DNA of 64,000 nucleotides, taken from positions 248,001 to 312,000 of the forward strand of contig NZ_JABMLK010000002.1 in the NCBI RefSeq assembly GCF_013394855.1, written 5' to 3'. The stretch comes from Limnobaculum xujianqingii (GTDB lineage Bacteria > Pseudomonadota > Gammaproteobacteria > Enterobacterales > Enterobacteriaceae). Below are positions 58,458-64,000 of the stretch, in pieces (the stretch's first letter is position 1; every line of letters begins with the position of its first letter). The position numbers and the translations under genes were made by a program. The notes beneath the pieces are model-generated. The model was not told where the DNA came from. It saw nothing but the letters and a program-made list of their open reading frames with translations, and ran no database searches.

Positions 58458-60830
58458 TCAGAAAGCCTGTTGATATGGCAAAATTCCGGTACGTAACATT
58501 TTGCTTCCGCCTAAGTTATGGTTGCCACTTAAGCCGCGCAGTTCGATGTTAAAGGATACCTTGTTGTCGTAATCACTCTGGAAGTCACCCTTCGAGTTCC
58601 AGCCAATAATTTTTCGTTCATAGCCAACACCAATTGCCCAACAGCAAGTGTTGTACTGAACGCCTATTAGACCATCGGCAGACTGTTTTAGTTTCGTGTC
58701 ATAGTAATATGCACCAGTAACAGACCATCTGTCTGCAATTGGCCAGGTTGCGATACCACCAACTTGTGAAATATCCTGATTATACGCGGTATAACCGTTA
58801 GATATGTTAGTGGTCATTGCTGACACGTACTCTTTGCTGGCATAACGATAGCTAAGCTGAACGACACGCTCGCTGTCTTTACGATATTCAGCTACCGCGT
58901 TACCTACAGCGAAAGTATCCAGACGAGTATCATATTGTACGCCACCGCGCAGACCGAAGTTAGAGTCAATCTTCCAGTAGCTATCCGCAGCCCAGACTAC
59001 GCTGCCGGTTTCTTTGTTCTCATCTATTTTGTTTGAGTAGTAATCGTCATCACCAGTACGGGATTTCTCAAAGAAATAGATTTGCCCGATAGAGGCGTTA
59101 AAACGTTCGTTTTGGCGATCGTCATACACCCGCGTAGTTAAACCGGTGGTTACCTGATTGGCTGAAGCAATACGGTCCAGACCGCCATAAGTGCGATCGC
59201 GGAACAGGCCGGTATAGTCTGATTGCAGCAATGTCGAGTCATAGACATAGATATCGCTCTGATCCTTATATGGAACATAGAGATATTGAACCCGAGGTTC
59301 CAGCGTTTGAGTAAAGTCTTGCCAGGTGTCCATTGGACGGTCAAACACTACTTTTCCTGAAATTTTGTATTGTGGTAATACCCGATTTACTGAATCTTTC
59401 AGGTCCGGGGCTCTGGTACCATAATATTTGTAGAAGTTATCTGAGAAATCTTGTTCGTAGTGAGTTGCCATCAGCTTAAATTCACTATCAATACTTCCCC
59501 AGTTATTGGCGATTGGATAGTTAAATGTTGGCTCAAGGTGTGCCCGTACAGCCGTTGGGTTATTCGGGTTTTCACTGGAGAATTTGGATAACTGACCGTA
59601 AGTATGCAGATCGAAACCAGCTATATCATACAGGTAGTTATTGATATCAATTTGTGGCTCTGCACGATAGGCGTTGATGTTACCGCCGCTGGCGAAGATC
59701 TGGAATTTTTTCATCGCGATAGTCGCATCCCAGTTCTGATTAGCATATCCCACACTGTATTTCTGGGTTGCATAGCCATCGGTACTGGAACCGTATTCGC
59801 TGGTAAAATCACTTAAATAGCGGCTGTCACTGAGCTTGGTATAGTCAATATTGAAGCGCCAGTGTTGATCCATTACCCCACCGTGATTCCAGTAGAATAA
59901 CCAGCGGTCGGTATTTTTCTCATTTGGGAAATCGGAGGCGTACTGGTCATCACTTTTCAGCCAGTCAAATTCCATGATGCCAGCACCAGGGGAGAGTAAG
60001 TAACGAAACTCATTCTGGAACTGCATTCCACGTTGTTCAATATAGTGTGGGGTAATGGTGGCATCGAAGTTTGGTGCAATGTTCCAGTAATACGGCAGAA
60101 TAAATTCAAAACCGCTGTTGTTACCGTACTTGGCATTCGGTAACAGGAAACCGGAACGGCGCTTATTACCAGTAGGTAATTGTAAGTAAGGGCTATAGAA
60201 AACCGGTACCGGGCCAATTTTAAACCGGGCGTTCCAGATTTCTGCCAGCTCTTCTTCATTGTCATGAATAATTTCAGAACCGACTACGCTCCAGCTGTTA
60301 TCGTCTGGCAGACAGGAAGTAAAAGTCCCGTTTTCTAAAATTGCATAACGGTTATCTTCCCGCAGTTTCATGGTATCAGCCTGGCCACGCCCCTGGCGCC
60401 CAACCATCTGATAGTTACCCTGATAAAGATCGGTATCTTTGGTATTTAAATTAGACCAGGCTTTTGGACCGCTAAGTTTGATCATATTGTCATCATACTT
60501 AACATTGCCGGTTGCCGTAACGGTACGAATAGGTTCCGCCTGGCCTTGTTGTTCTGTCTGATTTACTTCTGCCTGATCGGCAATCATCAAGCGGTTACCC
60601 TGAGCAACGATAACGTTACCAGTAAAGATCGCACTCTCAGGATAGTTAACCTGACTGTCATCAGATTCAATATTGACCGGTAAAGAGTTTGGATCGCCCG
60701 ACACCAGCGGACGCTCATAAATAGGGATTCCAAGCCGACATTGTTCGGCCAATGGGTTAGCCAAAGTATTCTGGCTGTATAATGCCATCCAAATTGTGGT
60801 GGCCAGCAGTGTGGGATAACGTTTTTTCAT
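58458..60830 (-). CDS. lptD: LPS-assembly outer membrane protein LptD
   Basis: 790 residues (E. coli 784). Signal peptide cut near residue 25 (LA-NPLAEQC). N-terminal OstA/LptA-like beta-jellyroll ([20 protein letters not shown]), then a 26-strand barrel. Four cysteines: one near residue 31, one in TFTSCLPDD near 173, and the NTCCWAIG pair near 725, as needed for the two interdomain disulfides. With LptE it places LPS in the outer leaflet. First gene of its operon. Confidence 0.97.
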   Translation of the reverse strand: MKKRYPTLLATTIWMALYSQNTLANPLAEQCRLGIPIYERPLVSGDPNSLPVNIESDDSQVNYPESAIFTGNVIVAQGNRLMIADQAEVNQTEQQGQAEPIRTVTATGNVKYDDNMIKLSGPKAWSNLNTKDTDLYQGNYQMVGRQGRGQADTMKLREDNRYAILENGTFTSCLPDDNSWSVVGSEIIHDNEEELAEIWNARFKIGPVPVFYSPYLQLPTGNKRRSGFLLPNAKYGNNSGFEFILPYYWNIAPNFDATITPHYIEQRGMQFQNEFRYLLSPGAGIMEFDWLKSDDQYASDFPNEKNTDRWLFYWNHGGVMDQHWRFNIDYTKLSDSRYLSDFTSEYGSSTDGYATQKYSVGYANQNWDATIAMKKFQIFASGGNINAYRAEPQIDINNYLYDIAGFDLHTYGQLSKFSSENPNNPTAVRAHLEPTFNYPIANNWGSIDSEFKLMATHYEQDFSDNFYKYYGTRAPDLKDSVNRVLPQYKISGKVVFDRPMDTWQDFTQTLEPRVQYLYVPYKDQSDIYVYDSTLLQSDYTGLFRDRTYGGLDRIASANQVTTGLTTRVYDDRQNERFNASIGQIYFFEKSRTGDDDYYSNKIDENKETGSVVWAADSYWKIDSNFGLRGGVQYDTRLDTFAVGNAVAEYRKDSERVVQLSYRYASKEYVSAMTTNISNGYTAYNQDISQVGGIATWPIADRWSVTGAYYYDTKLKQSADGLIGVQYNTCCWAIGVGYERKIIGWNSKGDFQSDYDNKVSFNIELRGLSGNHNLGGSKMLRTGILPYQQAF

Positions 60831-61010
60831 ACGGTTATTCTTGGTATTCCGTTGGTTACGGCTATGTAGGCAGAAGCAAGCCCGATGAGATTATCGTACT
60901 CGTCTCTGTTACACCAGCGTTAAATCTTACCATCACCGTTAGGTGGTTCAATATTTGGCAGGTATGATAATGCAATTTGCGACAGACGGCATTGTCAATT
61001 AGAGGGTGAT

Positions 61011-61829
61011 ATGCAGTATTGGGGAAAAATCCTTGGGGTTATTTTAGGTGTAATATCCGGCGGCGGCTTCTGGGCAATAGTTCTGGGCCTGATTGTTGGC
61101 CATATGGTAGACAATGTAAGAAGTGCCCGTCGCGGTGGTTTTTTTGCCAATCAGCAGGCGCGTCAGTCGCTATTTTTCCGTACCACCTTTCAGGTTATGG
61201 GCCATCTGACTAAGTCAAAAGGTCGGGTAACCGAAGTTGATATTCAAAACGCGTCTATGATTATGGATCGTATGCAGATACATGGTCCGCGCCGCAGTGA
61301 TGCTCAGCAAGCGTTTCGCGAAGGCAAGCAGAGTGGTTATCCTTTGCGGGAAAAACTGCGAGAGTTAAAAAGCATCTGTTTTGGTCGTGCCGATTTGATT
61401 CGTATGTTCCTGGAGATCCAGCTACAGGCAGCATTTGCTGACGGTGTACTGCACCCTAATGAGCGTCAGGTGCTGTATGTGATCGCTGAAGAGTTGGGCA
61501 TTTCCCGCGTGCAGTTGGATCAACTGCTGAGCATGATTGATAGTGGTCGTCAATTTGGGCAATCCGGTGGATGGCAAGGGCAGCAGCATAATGGCTATCG
61601 CCCGGCATCCGGACCTACGTTGGAAGATGCCTGTAAAGTATTAGGTGTAAAACCAGGTGATGATGCAGCCACGATTAAGCGTGCCTACCGGAAATTAATG
61701 ACAGAACATCACCCGGATAAACTGGTGGCAAAAGGTTTACCGCAAGAGATGATGGAAATGGCTAAACAAAAAGCTCAGGAGATTCAAGGCGCCTACGATT
61801 TAATTAAGCGAGAGAAGGGCTTTAAGTAA
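61011..61829 (+). CDS. djlA: DnaJ-like membrane co-chaperone DjlA
   Basis: 272 residues (E. coli 271). One N-terminal membrane helix ([20 protein letters not shown]), a TerB-like helical domain in the middle ([22 protein letters not shown]), a Gly/Gln linker near 180-200 and a C-terminal J domain with HPD in [11 protein letters not shown]. Type III membrane protein, J domain in the cytoplasm; linked to the Rcs envelope response. Divergent from lptD, as in E. coli. Confidence 0.97.
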   Translation: MQYWGKILGVILGVISGGGFWAIVLGLIVGHMVDNVRSARRGGFFANQQARQSLFFRTTFQVMGHLTKSKGRVTEVDIQNASMIMDRMQIHGPRRSDAQQAFREGKQSGYPLREKLRELKSICFGRADLIRMFLEIQLQAAFADGVLHPNERQVLYVIAEELGISRVQLDQLLSMIDSGRQFGQSGGWQGQQHNGYRPASGPTLEDACKVLGVKPGDDAATIKRAYRKLMTEHHPDKLVAKGLPQEMMEMAKQKAQEIQGAYDLIKREKGFK

Positions 61830-61933
61830 TTTATCCTCTTTTTATGCGATTGATTGAACATTATCAGTTAAAAAGCGTGTGTAATTAAGTCAAATCTTGG
61901 TATGTTGCAGTAGATTAATTTTTCATATATTCA

Positions 61934-61967
61934 TTACCTTGAGCTTTGTTATAAAAGCTCAAGGTAA
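61934..61967. other. Perfect 14-bp hairpin between djlA and the kinase gene
   Basis: TTACCTTGAGCTTT pairs perfectly with AAAGCTCAAGGTAA around GTTATA. No T run follows. The next ~150 bp to the kinase gene also hold smaller hairpins (CTGGT/ACCAG near 62055-62069 and AGTCA/TGACT near 62087-62099) and a CCCATCCG direct repeat. Confidence 0.65.
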
Positions 61968-62123
61968 CAGCCAAAGCGGTATTAGTTGTCCGGATCTTTG
62001 AAACGGAGAGCACCATCTTTTAAACCCATCCGTTGCAAGCCCATCCGGTAAGTCTGGTGATAAACCAGAAGTAAAGATCTGCGCAAGTCAGAAATGACTC
62101 ATCTTAATTGACTGGAGGCTTAG

Positions 62124-62630
62124 ATGTTAATCGTATTCAGCGGGTTACCGGGCGTTGGTAAAACCTCAATAGCTAAAGCACTGACAAAAAAGATGGGCGG
62201 CGTTTATCTTCGCATAGACTCCATTGAACAAGCTATTCGTAACGCCGGAGTACTGCTGAAAGACGTAGGAACCTCCGGGTATGACACCAGCTATATGCTG
62301 GCAAAGGATAACTTGCTGTTAGGACAAACAGTAATTGCTGACTGTGTTAATCCGGTGAGTTGGTCGCGGGATAACTGGATGCAGGTTGCTACTGATGCAC
62401 AAGTGCCCGGTGTGGATATTGAGATTATCTGCAGTGATATTGATGAACATCGACTGCGGGTCGAATCCCGCCAGAGTGACATTCCTCATTTGGCATTACC
62501 CGCCTGGCAGCAAATTGTAGAAAAAGAGTACCAGGAGTGGAAACGCCCACGCATTGTGATTGATAGTGCTGCTAAGGATATCGAAGGTTGTGTGGATGAA
62601 ATTCTGAACCATCTTCAGGTGTGTACCTGA
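62124..62630 (+). CDS. Small P-loop kinase (AAA_33/zeta-like nucleoside kinase superfamily)
   Basis: 168 residues; CTGGAGG site before the ATG. Walker A is FSGLPGVGKTSIAK (residues 6-18). A Lid-like RxxxR pattern occurs in LRVESRQSDIPH. The fold resembles adenylylsulfate-kinase- or gluconokinase-like small-molecule kinases (RIDSIEQAIRNAGV, VIADCVNPVSWSRD). Substrate is unknown; an antibiotic or nucleoside phosphotransferase role is possible. Not part of the usual E. coli order at this site. Confidence 0.75.
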   Translation: MLIVFSGLPGVGKTSIAKALTKKMGGVYLRIDSIEQAIRNAGVLLKDVGTSGYDTSYMLAKDNLLLGQTVIADCVNPVSWSRDNWMQVATDAQVPGVDIEIICSDIDEHRLRVESRQSDIPHLALPAWQQIVEKEYQEWKRPRIVIDSAAKDIEGCVDEILNHLQVCT

Positions 62631-62651
62631 AGAGTTTTTGCATGCAATAGG

Positions 62652-63308
62652 TTAAAAATCTGGCTCACATTTAAAATGCATTGGACCACCGAATGCCGGG
62701 TGATGGATGCATAACTCTTGAGCATGTAACTGTAACCGCGGAGCCATCGCTTTAGCTTCCGGGTGCGCATAAAATTTATCACCTAAGATAGGATGGCCCA
62801 TCTCCAGCATATGTACACGTAGCTGATGAGAACGTCCGGTAATTGGCATCAGTTTTACCCGTGTGGAACCATCCTCGTCACGACTAATCACCTGATATTC
62901 TGTTTGGGCGCTCTTCCCGGTGTCATAACAGACTTTTTGTTTCGGGCGATTAGGCCAGTCACAAATCAGCGGCAAATCAATCAAACCCTCATCTTTTTCC
63001 AGATGACCCCAAACTCGAGCAATATAAGATTTTTTGGGTTCACGTTCGCGAAATTGCCGTTTTAGTTCCCGCTCTGCCGCCTTATTTAATGCCACCACCA
63101 TCACACCACTGGTTGCCATATCCAGCCGATGAACCGACTCGGCCGTGGGGAAATCACGCTGAATTCGAGCCATGATGCTATCTTGATGTTCCGGTGCTTT
63201 ACCGGGAACAGACAGCAAGCCGCTGGGTTTGTTCACCACCATGATATGTTCATCCTGATACAGAATGTATAACCATGGGTCTTGTGAAGGGTGATAGGCT
63301 TCCATCAT
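62652..63308 (-). CDS. rluA: 23S/tRNA pseudouridine synthase RluA
   Basis: 218 residues (E. coli 219). The catalytic Asp lies in SVHRLDMATSGVMVVAL (HRLDxxTSG); other marks are GLLSVPGKAPEHQDSI, RVWGHLEKDEGLIDLPL and GRSHQLRVHMLEMGHPILGD. It modifies U746 of 23S rRNA and U32 of several tRNAs. Reads in the same direction as rapA, as in E. coli. Confidence 0.97.
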   Translation of the reverse strand: MMEAYHPSQDPWLYILYQDEHIMVVNKPSGLLSVPGKAPEHQDSIMARIQRDFPTAESVHRLDMATSGVMVVALNKAAERELKRQFREREPKKSYIARVWGHLEKDEGLIDLPLICDWPNRPKQKVCYDTGKSAQTEYQVISRDEDGSTRVKLMPITGRSHQLRVHMLEMGHPILGDKFYAHPEAKAMAPRLQLHAQELCIHHPAFGGPMHFKCEPDF

Positions 63309-63392
63309 GTTGAAGAGCTCCGGTGATGTCAGGTCAACGTCAGTACTGATACCGGCCGCACGTAGCGTGACAACCGGTATCCTGAACCATCG

Positions 63393-64000
63393 TTATTGAT
63401 GAGAAACAACTATCATGCGTATTGCATCCAGCCGCCAGCTGGCTTGCTGCAGGCAGTCGAGGATTTGCTGACGGTTATCTTCAATGGCTTGCAGTTCGTC
63501 ATCACGAATCGTGGGGTTGACGGCTTTCAGCGCATTCAAACGATTAAATTCCAGCGTCAGGGTATCATCAGCTTCCTGCTTGGCGCCATCAATCAAGGCT
63601 TGAGCCTGTTTAGCGATCTCTGTTTCTGCCATTTGCAGCACTTCATGAATATCTTTCTGTACCGCGTTAACCAGCTTGCTGCCAGTATGGCGATTTACTG
63701 CGCTAAGTTGACGGTTAAAGCTTTCAAAACCTACCTGTGCAGCAAGGTTGGTTCCTTTGCGATCCATCATCAGGCGAATTGGGGTTGGCGGCAGGAAACG
63801 GGTAAGCTGCAAGTTCTTTGGTGCCTGCGCTTCAACCACATAAATCAGTTCCATTAGCATGGTACCAACAGGCAGAGCTTTATTTTTCAATAATGAAACG
63901 GCACAACTTCCGGTATCACCTGACAGAATTAAATCCAGGCCGTTACGCACAATCGGGTGTTCCCAACTGATAAACTGTGCATCTTCCCGCGACAGCGCTT
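63393..64000 (-). CDS. rapA: RNA polymerase-associated helicase RapA, C-terminal part
   Basis: About 202 C-terminal residues; the 5' end lies beyond the window. The frame is open to the edge ([20 protein letters not shown]). The C-terminus matches E. coli RapA, including [61 protein letters not shown] and the end [14 protein letters not shown]. RapA is a Swi2/Snf2 ATPase that recycles RNA polymerase; its helicase core is outside the view. Confidence 0.95.
   Translation of the reverse strand, partial: ALSREDAQFISWEHPIVRNGLDLILSGDTGSCAVSLLKNKALPVGTMLMELIYVVEAQAPKNLQLTRFLPPTPIRLMMDRKGTNLAAQVGFESFNRQLSAVNRHTGSKLVNAVQKDIHEVLQMAETEIAKQAQALIDGAKQEADDTLTLEFNRLNALKAVNPTIRDDELQAIEDNRQQILDCLQQASWRLDAIRMIVVSHQ

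Overview
The window is a chromosomal segment of a gammaproteobacterium of the order Enterobacterales. Most of it (about 11.3-64 kb) follows a backbone order known from Escherichia coli: slt-trpR-yjjX-gpmB-rob-creA-arcA-thrLABC-yaaA-talB-mog-satP-dnaKJ-nhaA, then rpsT-ribF-ileS-lspA-ispH-dapB-carAB, then folA-apaH-apaG-rsmA-pdxA-surA-lptD-djlA-rluA-rapA. The moderately AT-rich base composition, the moved curli locus and the missing E. coli neighbours (creBCD, nhaR, fkpB) suggest an early-branching family such as Budviciaceae (Pragia/Limnobaculum-like). That placement is inference only.

Region 1 (1-5.7 kb) is an accessory island. It starts with the 3' end of an unrecognised gene, followed by two tandem related small membrane proteins, a small secreted protein, a broken 52-codon ORF and another small ORF. 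A colicin-E/S-pyocin type bacteriocin operon on the minus strand follows: a DNase bacteriocin, its Im-type immunity gene, a decayed IS256-type remnant and a second, stranded Im-type gene.

Region 2 (5.66-10.7 kb) is a lambda-like prophage remnant. It holds a 5'-truncated gpJ tail-tip gene, a DUF6453-like tail protein, an S74 tail fibre, a Tfa scrap, a small membrane protein and a Rha/P22AR antirepressor-like gene. The leader of the last has the layout of a C4-type antisense RNA. A 40-bp near-perfect palindrome sits where the bacteriocin 5' end meets the gpJ fragment, and half of it recurs at 7978.

Region 3 (11.3-35 kb) covers an FkbM-type methyltransferase, cell-wall, regulatory and threonine-biosynthesis genes, transporters and the heat-shock chaperones dnaKJ. 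Visible regulatory sites are a trp operator before trpR, a perfect FNR box before arcA, the thr attenuator and two sigma-32 promoters before dnaK. An undescribed ~125-bp repeat with a conserved hairpin occurs in two intergenic gaps (28.7 and 35.1 kb).

Region 4 (35.2-39.8 kb) is a complete curli locus (csgDEFG divergent from csgBAC) between nhaA and rpsT.

Region 5 (39.8-64 kb) contains ribosomal protein, flavin, tRNA-synthetase, lipoprotein, isoprenoid, lysine and carbamoyl-phosphate genes. Two ARG boxes precede carA, a GC-rich multi-hairpin island precedes yjjPB, and the lptD-surA-pdxA-rsmA-apaG-apaH operon, djlA, a small P-loop kinase, rluA and the 3' end of rapA follow. No tRNA, rRNA or CRISPR array was seen.
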